A DNA stretch of 64,000 bases from Clostridiales bacterium (GCA_024691085.1 JAILNX010000021.1:1-64000), one strand, 5' to 3'; shown: positions 52,168-61,796, counted from the first letter of the stretch. Notes: generated by a model not told the origin, from the letters alone. Numbers and translations are program-made.

Positions 52168-53805
52168 ATGACAGACAATGAATTGACCGGCCTGTTCCGT
52201 GATCTGGTCGGCAGCGGCATAAAAAATTTGTCGATCTACCGCGATCACGTCAACGAGCTGAACGTGTTCCCCGTTCCCGACGGGGACACGGGAACGAATA
52301 TGGTGCTTACCCTCGAAAACGGGTTCGCGTTGATAAGGGAATTTGAAGGCGAGTTCTCCGAAATGACCCGCCGCTTCGCCGACAACATCGTTCTCGGCGC
52401 GAGGGGCAATTCGGGCGTTATACTCTCCCAGTTCTTCCGCGGCTTTGCTGCATCCCTGTCCGATTCGGCGGGGATCGACAGCGCCGCCTTCATCAAGGCG
52501 GTAAGGCGCGGCGTCGAGCTTTCGTACCGCTCCGTCGCGGAGCCGGTCGAGGGCACCATGCTCACCGTAATGCGCGAGGGCGCGGAACATATAGAGGGGC
52601 TTCCGGGCGCCGCAGATATGAACATCGGCGACCTTCTCGACGCTTTCATCGACGCGGCGAGGATCTCGCTTGAGAACACGCCGAATCTCCTTCCCGTGCT
52701 CAAGGCCGCGAGGGTCATCGACTCGGGCGGAGCGGGCTTCGTTTACATATTCGAGGGCATGCTCAAATATCTGAACAACGAGGAGATCGTTTCCGCTCCC
52801 GAGACGCAGGAAAAGACCGCTTTCGTGGACTATTCCAGGTTCGACATGACGAGCAGCTTCCCGCTCGGCTACTGCACCGAGATGCTCATCCAGCTTACCG
52901 AGGGCTCGAAGCCCTTCGATAAGGAGGAGTTCGTCGAAAAGCTCTCCGGGATATCCGAGTCCATCGTCGTGTCCCGCCAGGACGACAAGGTCAAGGTGCA
53001 CGCGCACAGCCCGCGTCCCGAGGGGATACTCTCCCTGTGCCACGAATACGGCGAGTTCCTTACGCTTAAAATAGAGAATATGACCGTCCAGCACACCGAG
53101 ACGCACAAGATCGTCGAGACCGCCCCGAACAAGAAGACTGCGGGGATAGCCGTCATCGCCGTCGCCAACGACAGCTTTATGAAGGGCAAGTTCTTCGATA
53201 TGGGCGCCGACGTCGTGATAAACGCCGTCTCCGGCTACAACCCCTCCGCCAAGGATTTCATGGAGGCTTACGAGGCGACCGGAGCGGACGTGATATTCGT
53301 ATTCCCCAACTGCAAGAACTCCCTCTTCGTCGCCGAACAGGCGAACGAGCTTTACGGCAGGGCGAAGGTGCTCCTTATCGAGACCAGGTCCGTCGCCGAA
53401 TGCTACGCGGCGCTCGCTCTGATGGACTATGAGAGCGAGGAGCCCGAGGAGCTGGCAAAAGAGATGCGCGAAGCCGTTTCGCAGATCCGCACCGTCACCG
53501 TGAGCCGCGCCGTCAAGGACGCGTACTACGGCGCGGAGGAGATCAAAAAGGGCGACCGCATCGCGCTTTCAGCAGGAGAGCTGCTCGCGACCGGTTCGAG
53601 CTTTGCGGAGGTCACCGAAAGGGCCATCGAAAAGCTGACCGACGAGGAGCCCTGCGACGTTATGACCTTCTTCTTCGGCGAACACAGCTCGCCCGCCGAG
53701 AAGGAGGAGATACTTTCCTTTGTTGAGAACAGGTATCCCATGACGGATACCGACGTGTTGGAGACCGATACCGAGCTTTACGACCTTATTATCTCGCTTG
53801 AATGA
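52168..53805 (+). CDS. fakA: FakA/YloV-type DAK2 domain fatty acid kinase
   Basis: 545 residues. The N-terminal DhaL-like kinase domain has LNVFPVPDGDTGTNMVLTL (metal and ATP binding Asp residues) and ARGNSGVILSQFFRGF. The middle and C-terminal parts correspond to the FakA dimerisation and FakB-binding domains (SRFDMTSSFPLGYCTEMLI, then YNPSAKDFMEAYEATGADVI). FakA phosphorylates the fatty acid bound to DegV/FakB. The adjacent degV and the nearby plsY complete the acyl phosphate route. The next gene starts inside its stop codon. Confidence 0.95.
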   Translation: MTDNELTGLFRDLVGSGIKNLSIYRDHVNELNVFPVPDGDTGTNMVLTLENGFALIREFEGEFSEMTRRFADNIVLGARGNSGVILSQFFRGFAASLSDSAGIDSAAFIKAVRRGVELSYRSVAEPVEGTMLTVMREGAEHIEGLPGAADMNIGDLLDAFIDAARISLENTPNLLPVLKAARVIDSGGAGFVYIFEGMLKYLNNEEIVSAPETQEKTAFVDYSRFDMTSSFPLGYCTEMLIQLTEGSKPFDKEEFVEKLSGISESIVVSRQDDKVKVHAHSPRPEGILSLCHEYGEFLTLKIENMTVQHTETHKIVETAPNKKTAGIAVIAVANDSFMKGKFFDMGADVVINAVSGYNPSAKDFMEAYEATGADVIFVFPNCKNSLFVAEQANELYGRAKVLLIETRSVAECYAALALMDYESEEPEELAKEMREAVSQIRTVTVSRAVKDAYYGAEEIKKGDRIALSAGELLATGSSFAEVTERAIEKLTDEEPCDVMTFFFGEHSSPAEKEEILSFVENRYPMTDTDVLETDTELYDLIISLE

Positions 53806-54761
53806 AGATCTCGAAGAGAAAAGACTGCTGCCTCGTCCTTGAGGGCGGAGGAGTCAAGTGCGCCTATCAGTACGGCGTGCTCAAAACGCTTGTCAGGGAG
53901 TTCGGCAGCGTCGAGGAGGCGCTTTACGCGCTTGTCGGCGGCGAGATAAAGGGCGTCGCCGGCAGCTCCTTCGGCGCGGTCAACTCCGCGATGCTCCTCG
54001 CGGGCGGCATGGAAAAACTCGAAGAGTTCTGGGAAAATCTCTCCGCCGAAAGGATCTTCCACGAGCCGAGGCTCCAGAGGATAATGGAGAAGATCTACGC
54101 GAGGCAGAAGGTCTTCGATCTTTCGACGGCGCTCTTCGCGCTGTCGAGCGGCCTCGATCCGCTCGCGACGCAGAGGAAGATATCGAAGCTCTATTACGAT
54201 TTCCTTATCGAAAACGTGGACGAGGACGCCGTCAGATCCTGCGGGCTCGAGCTCGGCATAACCGCGGTCGAGCTTGCGGATTTCGACATCCGCTCCGACA
54301 GGATAAAGATGATCCCGTTCGACGTCGACGAAGCGGACGTAAGCCTCATCCCGAATTATTCCAAGTTTGTCAACAAAAGACTCATCGAGCTTTTCCTCAA
54401 AGATATCGGCAAGGGCTCCCTGCCCGAGTTCGTCGCTGCAAGCGCGGCATTCCCGGCGTTCAGGCCGCTGAAGGTCGGCACGAAGTACTACACCGACGGC
54501 GGCGTGCTCGACAATATGCCGGTAAGCATGATGGAAAGGCGCGGGTTCAGAAAGGCGCTCGTCATAAGGACGGGCACCGGCACACCCAAACAGCGCTGGT
54601 CGGACGATATGAACGTGAGGTTCATCACCCCGTCGAGGGAGCTCGGCGCGGCGGCCGTATTCAGCGTAAAGAACATTCACGAAACCATCGCCCTCGGCGA
54701 ATACGACGCCGTTGAGGCGATCAAGGGATCGAACCTATTATTACCTGGGGGGACAAAATGA
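53802..54761 (+). CDS. Patatin-like phospholipase
   Basis: 319 residues. LVLEGGGVKCAYQYGVLKTL is the oxyanion loop, GSSFGAVNSA the nucleophile elbow with the catalytic serine (about residue 56), and YYTDGGVLDNMPV supplies the catalytic Asp (DGG). All three are intact. Patatins release fatty acids from membrane lipids. The start overlaps the fakA stop (ATGA) and the end overlaps the MFS gene, so released fatty acids could be passed straight to the FakA/FakB pair; that link is inference. Confidence 0.93.
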   Translation: MKISKRKDCCLVLEGGGVKCAYQYGVLKTLVREFGSVEEALYALVGGEIKGVAGSSFGAVNSAMLLAGGMEKLEEFWENLSAERIFHEPRLQRIMEKIYARQKVFDLSTALFALSSGLDPLATQRKISKLYYDFLIENVDEDAVRSCGLELGITAVELADFDIRSDRIKMIPFDVDEADVSLIPNYSKFVNKRLIELFLKDIGKGSLPEFVAASAAFPAFRPLKVGTKYYTDGGVLDNMPVSMMERRGFRKALVIRTGTGTPKQRWSDDMNVRFITPSRELGAAAVFSVKNIHETIALGEYDAVEAIKGSNLLLPGGTK

Positions 54762-56083
54762 AAAAACTGACCAAACGCGGACAGATCCTTCTGTACGGAC
54801 TTTCGGGCTTCGGCGTCAATATGCTCAACCTGATCGTCGGATCGTACCTGTGCAGCGCGCTGCTCGTCGGCGGCTTCAAGGAGCACGTCGAGAACTGGAC
54901 GTATCTTAACACCGACCTCGTCATCGCCGGCATATGGAGCGTGCTGATCCTCGTCGCCAAGATCCTTGACGGACTCATCGACATTCCCATGAGCTCCTTC
55001 ACGGACAACCTCAAGACCAAATGGGGCAGGAGAAGGCCCGCGATCCTTATCGGCCTTATTCCCACAGTCATAGCATACCTTCTCTTCCTGCTTCCGATCG
55101 ACCGCACCGCGACCCTCGCCAACACCATCTGGTTCGGCGTGATCCTGTGCCTGTTCTACACCTCGTACACGCTGACGATGCTGACCTATTACGGCACCTT
55201 CGCCGAGATCGTCGAAAAGGACTCCGACCGCGTGTTCCTTTCGAGCGTCAAGTCCGTATGCGACGTCGTGTACTTCATCCTCGGCTACGCGCTCATCCCC
55301 GTATTCGTCGGCATGGGTACGAACATCAGGATCGTGGCTCTCATATTCCTGCCGTTCGTGCTCACGATGCTCATACCGCTCCTCATGATCAAGGAGCACC
55401 CGACGAACGACGACTCGATCGAGCTCGAGCCGGGCGAGGCGAGGGGCGTGAGCCTGGCCAGATCCTTCGCGGTATCGTTCAAAAACAAATCCTTCATCTA
55501 CTGGCTCTGCGTCGTGTTCGTCATGAACTTCGGCCTGCAGCTTTTCTTGAGCGGCATCAACGAGTTCTTCTCCTCGACGGGCATCAATATGACGATCGTC
55601 ATGGCGTGCTCGTTCGCGCCGGTGCCCGCGACCATACTCATTTACAATAAGATAGTTTCGAAGTGGGGCATGAAGACGGGCTTCCAGTATGTCATGCTCG
55701 TGTTCTCCGCGGCGATGATACTCATGTACTTCTGCCTGCCCTTAAAGGGCGCGGCGCTCTCCATAATGGGCGCGGTCGGCGGACTCATCACCTCGTTCGC
55801 GGTCGGCGCGTTCTTCTCGATCAGCTACACCGTGCCCTCGCAGCTTGCCGCCGAGGTCAACCAGAGGACAGGCATCTGCGCGTCCAGCATGTACTTCGCC
55901 GTAGAGGGTCTGTTCGAGGGCGTCTCTGCGGGACTCGCCTCGGGCGTGGTGCTCGTATGGCTCAAGGAGCATGACGCGGCTTCCTATATAACGATAATCG
56001 TCGCCGCCGCGTGCCTCGCCGCGTTCGCAATGGCGTTCTTCCTTCCTAAGAATATCAGAGAGATGGGAAAGAAAGTCAAATAA
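54758..56083 (+). CDS. MFS transporter (GPH-like)
   Basis: 441 residues with twelve predicted membrane helices. KILDGLIDIPMSSFTDNLKTKWGRRRPAIL, here in two parts, is the loop 2-3 motif of the glycoside-pentoside-hexuronide:cation symporters (DxxxDxxxGxxxDxTxxxxGRRRP). In this gene cluster, between a patatin and an acyl-activating enzyme, a lysophospholipid or other lipid-linked substrate (compare LplT beside Aas) is at least as likely as a sugar. The substrate is not shown by the sequence. Confidence 0.85.
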   Translation: MKKLTKRGQILLYGLSGFGVNMLNLIVGSYLCSALLVGGFKEHVENWTYLNTDLVIAGIWSVLILVAKILDGLIDIPMSSFTDNLKTKWGRRRPAILIGLIPTVIAYLLFLLPIDRTATLANTIWFGVILCLFYTSYTLTMLTYYGTFAEIVEKDSDRVFLSSVKSVCDVVYFILGYALIPVFVGMGTNIRIVALIFLPFVLTMLIPLLMIKEHPTNDDSIELEPGEARGVSLARSFAVSFKNKSFIYWLCVVFVMNFGLQLFLSGINEFFSSTGINMTIVMACSFAPVPATILIYNKIVSKWGMKTGFQYVMLVFSAAMILMYFCLPLKGAALSIMGAVGGLITSFAVGAFFSISYTVPSQLAAEVNQRTGICASSMYFAVEGLFEGVSAGLASGVVLVWLKEHDAASYITIIVAAACLAAFAMAFFLPKNIREMGKKVK

Positions 56084-56086
56084 TAA

Positions 56087-58012
56087 ATGGACCCGATCGT
56101 AAAATTCGTCCGAAGGAACTCCGATGAGCTCCGGAGGGGCGGGAAAACAATAAGGGAAGTATTCGATATCATCTTCTGGAACGAGGGCAACATAATGGCG
56201 GAAAAGCCGGCTCCGGCGGGGATCGTATCGGTCACCTACGGCGAAGCGAAAAAAAGGATCGCCCGCGCCGCGGGGAATATTTCCGCCCGCCTCGGGAGAA
56301 AGGGCGAATTCATCGGTCTTTGGGGCGAGAACTCGGTCGAATGGCTCGTGGGCTTCTGGGCGATACTCAAGAGCGGCAACAAGCCGTATCTTATTAACCT
56401 AATGCAGCCCGTATCCTTCACCGAGGACATACTGCGGACTCTCGGCGCGGATACAGTTATCCATACGGGAAAGGCGCCGAAGCTTTCCGCCTCGCTCGTT
56501 TCCCTCGAAAGCCTCGAGACGGGTCAGAGCGATCCCGTACCGCCGGAAGTCTTCGGCGACGAGATCGCGCTCACGACGAGCGGCACCACGCTTAAAGAAA
56601 AGATCTGCATCTATTCGGGACGCGAGATCACGGAGCAGATACTGAACTGCGACAGCATTATCGACTTAAATCCCGACATCAAAGCCTTCTATCACGGAAG
56701 GCTCAAGATGCTCATGTTCCTCCCGCTCTATCACATATTCGGCCTCGAGGCGGCGTACCTGTGGTTCGCGTTCGGCAATATCACTTTCGTGTTCCTGCCC
56801 TCCTATTCGCCGGAGGCGATCATGCACACCATAAGGCGCTGCGAGGTCACGCACATATTCGCCGTGCCGCTCTTCTGGCACACCATAGAGAAGGCCGTGC
56901 TCCGCGAGGTCAAAGCCAAGGGCGACAAGACCTATGAAAAGTTCCTTAAGGGGCTCGACCTTTCGGAAAAGCTCCAGACCGCGTTCCCGAAGCTCGGCAA
57001 AAGGATCGCCGCAAGGCTCCTAAAAGAGGTAAGGCAGGAGGTATTCGGCGACAGCGTGATCTTCTGCATAACGGGCGGAAGCCATATAAGAAGCTCGGCT
57101 CTGCGGCTCGTCAACTGCCTCGGCTATTCCCTCTATAACGGCTACGGCATGAGCGAGCTCGGCATAACGAGCGTCGAGCTTTCGATGCGTATCAAGGACA
57201 GGCTCAAGGGCTCGATAGGAAAGCCCTTCGAGTCGATCGAGTACAGACTCAAGGACGACGGGAGCCTCCTCGTCAAGGGCAGCTCCGTCTGTAAAAAGGT
57301 CATTGTCGACGGCTTGGAATGCGAGGCGAACGAGTGGTTCGACACGGGCGACGTCATGCACAGGGACGCCGACGGCAGATACTATATCGACGGGCGCATG
57401 AGCGACGTCGTCATATCCGACAACGGAGAGAACCTTAATCCAGACGTTGTCGAAATGGCGCTCGACATACCCGGAGCATCCGCATATACCGTGCTCGGCG
57501 ACGAAAGGAACGAAAAGCTCATACTGATCGTTTCCATGCCGAGGACGCTGCTCGACGCGCAGAGGGAAAAACTTGCCCGAGACACGGAGGAGAGCGTATC
57601 CCACCTTCCGTCGGGCTGCCGGATAAGCCGGGTTTACTACACGTACGATCCCCTTATGGAGGAGGGCGGCATCAAGATAAGCCGCGAATACGTAAGGCGC
57701 AGGCTGGCGTCCGGCGCGATAGAGCTGTTCGACAGCGTCGGGGAAGCGGGCGGTTCGGTCGGCAGCATCGACACCGAGATCAAGGCGATACTCGTAAAGC
57801 TTTTCGCCGACGTGCTCGACATCAAGGAGGAGGACGTGCGTCCCGACGCTCATTTCATGAACGAGCTCGGCGGTTCCAGCCTCGATTACTTCACGCTGAT
57901 AGGCGAGATCGACAAACGCTTCGACGTTAAGCTCTCCTTCGGGGAGGACGACTTCGCCTATACGCTCAACGACTTTGCCGCAATACTGGAGAAATTGATT
58001 AAAGAACTGTGA
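56087..58012 (+). CDS. AMP-dependent acyl ligase fused to an acyl carrier domain
   Basis: 641 residues. The adenylation domain has LTTSGTT (phosphate loop, about residues 161-167), NGYGMSELGITSV (about 350) and DTGDVMHRDADGRYYIDGRM. The C-terminal 75 residues form a carrier domain with NELGGSSLDYFTLI, whose serine (first or second of SS) would carry phosphopantetheine. Thus it can activate an acid and load it onto its own carrier. The neighbours, an MFS transporter and a PlsC-like acyltransferase, are the likely sender and receiver. It starts three bases after the MFS gene. It is too small for a peptide synthetase. Confidence 0.9.
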   Translation: MDPIVKFVRRNSDELRRGGKTIREVFDIIFWNEGNIMAEKPAPAGIVSVTYGEAKKRIARAAGNISARLGRKGEFIGLWGENSVEWLVGFWAILKSGNKPYLINLMQPVSFTEDILRTLGADTVIHTGKAPKLSASLVSLESLETGQSDPVPPEVFGDEIALTTSGTTLKEKICIYSGREITEQILNCDSIIDLNPDIKAFYHGRLKMLMFLPLYHIFGLEAAYLWFAFGNITFVFLPSYSPEAIMHTIRRCEVTHIFAVPLFWHTIEKAVLREVKAKGDKTYEKFLKGLDLSEKLQTAFPKLGKRIAARLLKEVRQEVFGDSVIFCITGGSHIRSSALRLVNCLGYSLYNGYGMSELGITSVELSMRIKDRLKGSIGKPFESIEYRLKDDGSLLVKGSSVCKKVIVDGLECEANEWFDTGDVMHRDADGRYYIDGRMSDVVISDNGENLNPDVVEMALDIPGASAYTVLGDERNEKLILIVSMPRTLLDAQREKLARDTEESVSHLPSGCRISRVYYTYDPLMEEGGIKISREYVRRRLASGAIELFDSVGEAGGSVGSIDTEIKAILVKLFADVLDIKEEDVRPDAHFMNELGGSSLDYFTLIGEIDKRFDVKLSFGEDDFAYTLNDFAAILEKLIKEL

Positions 58013-58644
58013 AAGAGCTGATGCGGCTGTTCGTCCTCGTTACGGGGTTCATACCCTATCTAATGGTCTATAAGCCGAAGATCTATTTCGAGGAAGGGAA
58101 CAGAAAAACCAATCGCATAAAGGGCGGCGCGCTGATAGTATCGAATCACTACCTGTTCATGGATTATCCCATGACCATGTTCCACTGGTTCGGACGGCGC
58201 GTACACTGCGTCATGCTCGAATACGTATTCGGCTTCTCTTGGTTCCTGAAGCTCTCCGCAGAGATAATCGGCGGAATAAACGCCAAACGCGACTCTAAGG
58301 GCATGGGATTCATGGACGAGTCGGTCAGGCTCATAAAGAAGGGCAGACTGGTGCAGATCTATCCCGAGGCGAAGAACACCCCCGACGGAAAGATACACGA
58401 TTTCAAGCCCAGCTACGTTCTCATCGCGCTCCGCGCCGACGCGCCGGTCGTCCCGTTCATACTCGACGGAAATTACGGCTTTTTCAAAAGGGCGCACGCG
58501 ATAGTGGGAAAGCCCATAATGCTCTCGGACTACTGCCGGAGCGCAGATCCCTCGCGCGAGGAGATAGAGACGCTCAACGCGATCGTCCGCGAAAAGGCGC
58601 TCGAGCTTAAGGAAACGCTCGATCGGAAGACGAAAAAACGTTAA
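58009..58644 (+). CDS. PlsC-like 1-acylglycerol-phosphate acyltransferase
   Basis: 211 residues. SNHYLFMDYPMTMFHWFG holds the HxxxxD catalytic motif (about residues 45-50); YPEAKNTPDGKIHDF is the substrate motif around Pro-Glu, and VPFILDGNYGFF a later conserved strand. One N-terminal membrane-associated helix. The start is GTG 58009, overlapping the ligase stop. PlsC-type enzymes take acyl-ACP, so the carrier domain of the gene before could be its donor. The acceptor is unknown. Confidence 0.88.
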   Translation: MKELMRLFVLVTGFIPYLMVYKPKIYFEEGNRKTNRIKGGALIVSNHYLFMDYPMTMFHWFGRRVHCVMLEYVFGFSWFLKLSAEIIGGINAKRDSKGMGFMDESVRLIKKGRLVQIYPEAKNTPDGKIHDFKPSYVLIALRADAPVVPFILDGNYGFFKRAHAIVGKPIMLSDYCRSADPSREEIETLNAIVREKALELKETLDRKTKKR

Positions 58645-58689
58645 CGATGATCCTTTGACAGAATTCGCAGAAACGAAAGGAACGAAAGA

Positions 58690-59757
58690 ATGCTCACGGC
58701 ATTTATCCTGACAGGAATTGTACAGCTTCTTACCGTCGCGCTTCCCGAGGCGGTAACGGTCGGCGTGCCGCAGGTGGTCGCGTTCGCGCTGCCGAAGGTC
58801 GTTATATGGCTGCTCTTCGGCGTGGCGGGCGGCCTTGCCGTATGGATGATCTTAAGCCTCATCGCCGCTTTCATAGTCTATTTCAAGGTGCTCCACAGGT
58901 GGAACAAGAAGAAATGGACGCGCGAATGCTCATCGGACGACGAGCGCCAGCACCAGATGTACCGCGAAGGAGTCGAGTGGATCGAATCGACCGGAGTAAA
59001 GCCCAAAGAGGTCTCGATAAAGAGGCGCGGCCTGAATCTTTACGGCGAGTATTACGACTTCGGCTTCGACCGCACCGCCGTGCTCATCTCGGGCAGGACG
59101 GAGGGGCTGGTCTATTCCTATTATTTCTCCAAGCCCTATATCGAGAGCGGCTTCAACGTTTTCGTTTTCGACCAGCGTGCGCACGGCATTTCCGACGGTC
59201 ACTGCAACAGCCTCGGCTTCAAGGAGTCGAAGGATCTTTTAGCTTGGTGCAGGTATCTTCACGACGAGCTCGGAACGAAGGAGATCTACCTTCACGGCAT
59301 CTGCATAGGCTCCGCCTGCGGGCTCTACGCGCTCGTCAACAAAAACTGCCCCGATTACGTCGTGGGGCTTACCGCCGACGGAATGTATTCGACCTTCTAC
59401 CGGAGCTTCATCAATCACGCGCTCGAAAGGGTTAAGCACCTTACCCCCGTGATACAGATGGTCGACATGATACAGATCTGCGCCACCGGCTGCACAATGA
59501 GGAGGGGACCTATCCACGTGATCTCCCGCTTAAGGAAGCCGCTTCTCATGCTCCACTCCCGCGAGGACACCTATTCGATCCCGAAATACGCGGTCGAGCT
59601 CTACGAAAAGGCGGGCAGCAAAAAGAAGGAGCTTTCGTGGTTCGAGCACGGCGCGCACTCCATGCTCCGCGTGACCGACAAAGAGCATTACGACGCGGTG
59701 ATAAAGGACTATCTCAAACGCAATTTTCAAACTGACCGAAAGGCGGATGGAATATGA
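58690..59757 (+). CDS. Alpha/beta hydrolase, membrane anchored
   Basis: 355 residues. Two N-terminal hydrophobic segments (about 1-22 and 30-65) precede an alpha/beta hydrolase domain: VFVFDQRAHGISDG, then the nucleophile region LHGICIGSACGLYAL with the pattern GxCxG (Cys in place of Ser: GICIGS) and the final His in WFEHGAHSMLR. The catalytic Asp is likely in LHSREDTY. The nucleophile position reads Cys, which is uncommon. AACGAAAGGAACGAAAG lies upstream of the ATG. Its stop overlaps the purF start. Confidence 0.85.
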   Translation: MLTAFILTGIVQLLTVALPEAVTVGVPQVVAFALPKVVIWLLFGVAGGLAVWMILSLIAAFIVYFKVLHRWNKKKWTRECSSDDERQHQMYREGVEWIESTGVKPKEVSIKRRGLNLYGEYYDFGFDRTAVLISGRTEGLVYSYYFSKPYIESGFNVFVFDQRAHGISDGHCNSLGFKESKDLLAWCRYLHDELGTKEIYLHGICIGSACGLYALVNKNCPDYVVGLTADGMYSTFYRSFINHALERVKHLTPVIQMVDMIQICATGCTMRRGPIHVISRLRKPLLMLHSREDTYSIPKYAVELYEKAGSKKKELSWFEHGAHSMLRVTDKEHYDAVIKDYLKRNFQTDRKADGI

Positions 59758-61184
59758 GTGTACATGAGGAATGCGGAGTATTCGGCGTGATGTCGCCCGA
59801 GGTGACGGACGTCGCCGGAATATGCTATTACGGGCTTTACGCCCTCCAGCACAGGGGGCAGGAGAGCTGCGGCATAGTCGTCAACGACGACGGCGTTTTC
59901 GAATCCCATAAAGATCTCGGTCTTCTTAGCGAGGTCTTTTCGGGCGACGTCCTTAAAAGGTTCCCGCACGGGAACATGGCGATCGGCCACGTCCGCTACG
60001 GCACGACGGGCGGCAACAACCGCAATAACTGTCAGCCCATCGAGGTCAACCATCAGAAGGGGCGCATGGCGATCGCGCACAACGGCAATCTTTCGAATTC
60101 GGCGGAGCTTCGGAACAAGCTCGAGCTCACCGGCGCGATATTCCACACGACGAGCGATACCGAGACCATAGCTTATATCATCACCAAGGAAAGGCTCGAC
60201 ACCCATTCCATCGAGGCGGCGGTCACGAAGGCGATGGACGTCATAGACGGCGCGTACTCGCTTCTCGTCATGAGCCCGCAGAAGCTGGTCGCCGCGCGCG
60301 ATCCCTACGGCTTCCGTCCGCTTTGCTACGGCAAAACTCCCGACGGGATGTACGTGGTCGCGTCCGAAAGCTGCGCCATCAAAGCGGTCGGCGGCGAGGT
60401 GATACGCGATCTTGAACCGGGCGAGATACTCGTCTTCTCGCCGAAGGGCGTAAGGAGCATGAAGGAGCACTGCGGAAAGAAGCCCAAAAAGCTCTGCGTG
60501 TTCGAATACATCTATTTCGCGAGGCCCGATTCCGTTATCGACGGCATCTCCGTTCATGCGTCAAGGGTAAAGGCCGGGCGCATACTCGCGAAGGCCCATC
60601 CCGCCGACGCGGACGTGGTCGTCGGCGTTCCCGATTCGGGACTTGACGCCGCTCTCGGCTTCAGCCTCGAGTCGGGCATACCGTATTCCATAGGTCTTAT
60701 CAAGAACAAATACATCGGACGCACGTTCATCTCCCCGGGTCAGGGACTGCGTATGGACCAGGTCAAGATCAAGCTCTCCGCCATTGAGGAGGAGGTGCGC
60801 GGCAAGCGCGTCGTCCTGATCGACGACTCCATCGTCCGCGGCAACACCTCGGGACGCCTCGTGAGGCTTCTCCGCGAGGCGGGAGCGAAGGAGATACATA
60901 TGCGCATCTCGTCGCCGCCCTTCCTTAACCCCTGCTATTACGGCACAGACATCGATTCGAGGGACAACCTCATCGCCGTCAAGCACAGCGTACCGGAGAT
61001 CGCGGAGATAATCGGCGTCGATTCCCTCGGCTATCTTCCCGCCGAGGCGCTTCCGGAGCTCACGGACGGAGCCGGCTTCTGCGACGCCTGCTTCACGGGC
61101 AAATACCCGACGCCCGTTCCCAAGGACACGAGAAAGGACCGCTTCGAGCAGAAGCTCTCCCAGAAAGGAAAGAAGGACAGATGA
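59754..61184 (+). CDS. purF: Amidophosphoribosyltransferase
   Basis: 476 residues. PurF makes phosphoribosylamine from PRPP and glutamine, the first step of purine synthesis. Cys7 (HEECGVFGV) is the N-terminal nucleophile after removal of a short propeptide, as in the Bacillus-type enzyme. RYGTTGGNNRNNCQPI, ARDPYGFRPL and the PRPP-binding VLIDDSIVRGNTSGRLV are intact. Other pur genes are not in the window. It overlaps the hydrolase upstream and the flavin reductase downstream by ATGA. Confidence 0.97.
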   Translation: MSVHEECGVFGVMSPEVTDVAGICYYGLYALQHRGQESCGIVVNDDGVFESHKDLGLLSEVFSGDVLKRFPHGNMAIGHVRYGTTGGNNRNNCQPIEVNHQKGRMAIAHNGNLSNSAELRNKLELTGAIFHTTSDTETIAYIITKERLDTHSIEAAVTKAMDVIDGAYSLLVMSPQKLVAARDPYGFRPLCYGKTPDGMYVVASESCAIKAVGGEVIRDLEPGEILVFSPKGVRSMKEHCGKKPKKLCVFEYIYFARPDSVIDGISVHASRVKAGRILAKAHPADADVVVGVPDSGLDAALGFSLESGIPYSIGLIKNKYIGRTFISPGQGLRMDQVKIKLSAIEEEVRGKRVVLIDDSIVRGNTSGRLVRLLREAGAKEIHMRISSPPFLNPCYYGTDIDSRDNLIAVKHSVPEIAEIIGVDSLGYLPAEALPELTDGAGFCDACFTGKYPTPVPKDTRKDRFEQKLSQKGKKDR

Positions 61185-61654
61185 ACTTTACCGCCGATAT
61201 TCTGACGCTCTTCGACGAAAAATGGGCGCTCGTCACCGCGGGCACGAAGGAGAGCTTCAACACCATGACGATCTCCTGGGGCGAAATGGGCACGCTGTGG
61301 TCGAAGCCCGTCGTGACGGTCTACGTAAAGCCCGTCCGCTATACCCATGAGTTCATGGAAAAGAACGAATACTTCACCGTCAGCTTCTTTGACGAAAAGT
61401 ACAAAAAGGCTCTCGGCCTGCTCGGCTCGAGGTCCGGCCGCGACGGGGATAAGGTCGCGGAATCCGGGCTCACGCCCAAGGCGGTCTCCGACGTCGCCGT
61501 CGGCTTTGAGGAGGCGGAAAGGACGCTCGTCTGCCGCAAGGCGCTTTCGCAGGATCTCGACATAAACGCGATACCCGATTTCGCGAAGGAGACCTATTAC
61601 AAAACCGAGGCGCCGCACACCATGTTCGTCGGCGTGATCGAGGCGATACTGTAA
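61181..61654 (+). CDS. Flavin reductase-like FMN-binding protein
   Basis: 157 residues. ALVTAGTKESFNTMTISWGE and the following SKPVVTVYVKPVRYTHEFM are the FMN-binding strand and loop of the flavin reductase-like split-barrel family; EYFTVSFFDE continues the barrel. It probably reduces FMN or an unknown acceptor with NAD(P)H. Translationally coupled to purF, with a terminator behind it. Confidence 0.88.
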   Translation: MNFTADILTLFDEKWALVTAGTKESFNTMTISWGEMGTLWSKPVVTVYVKPVRYTHEFMEKNEYFTVSFFDEKYKKALGLLGSRSGRDGDKVAESGLTPKAVSDVAVGFEEAERTLVCRKALSQDLDINAIPDFAKETYYKTEAPHTMFVGVIEAIL

Positions 61655-61666
61655 CAAAGCTTTCTG

Positions 61667-61705
61667 AAACGGAGGGACCCCGGGCGGGTTCCTCCGTTTA
61701 TTATA
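61667..61705 (+). terminator. Terminator of the purF run
   Basis: AAACGGAGG...CCTCCGTTT with an inner ACCC/GGGT stem, followed by ATTATATT. Confidence 0.75.
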
Positions 61706-61719
61706 TTCCGTCCGCTTGC

Positions 61720-61748
61720 TTGAAAAAGGCTGTCGAATATGATATGCT
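61720..61748 (+). promoter_or_regulatory. Promoter of the Na/Pi symporter gene
   Basis: TTGAAA (61720-61725) and TATGCT (61743-61748), 17 bases apart; 48 bases before the start codon. Confidence 0.5.
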
Positions 61749-61796
61749 TATTATGGGTAAAAATGATAAATAAGATAAAAAACACGGAGGATGCTA

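Noticed and set aside
51088..53106. 672-codon minus-strand frame
   Set aside because: Shadow of the degV and fakA genes, which have clear motifs and ribosome binding sites.
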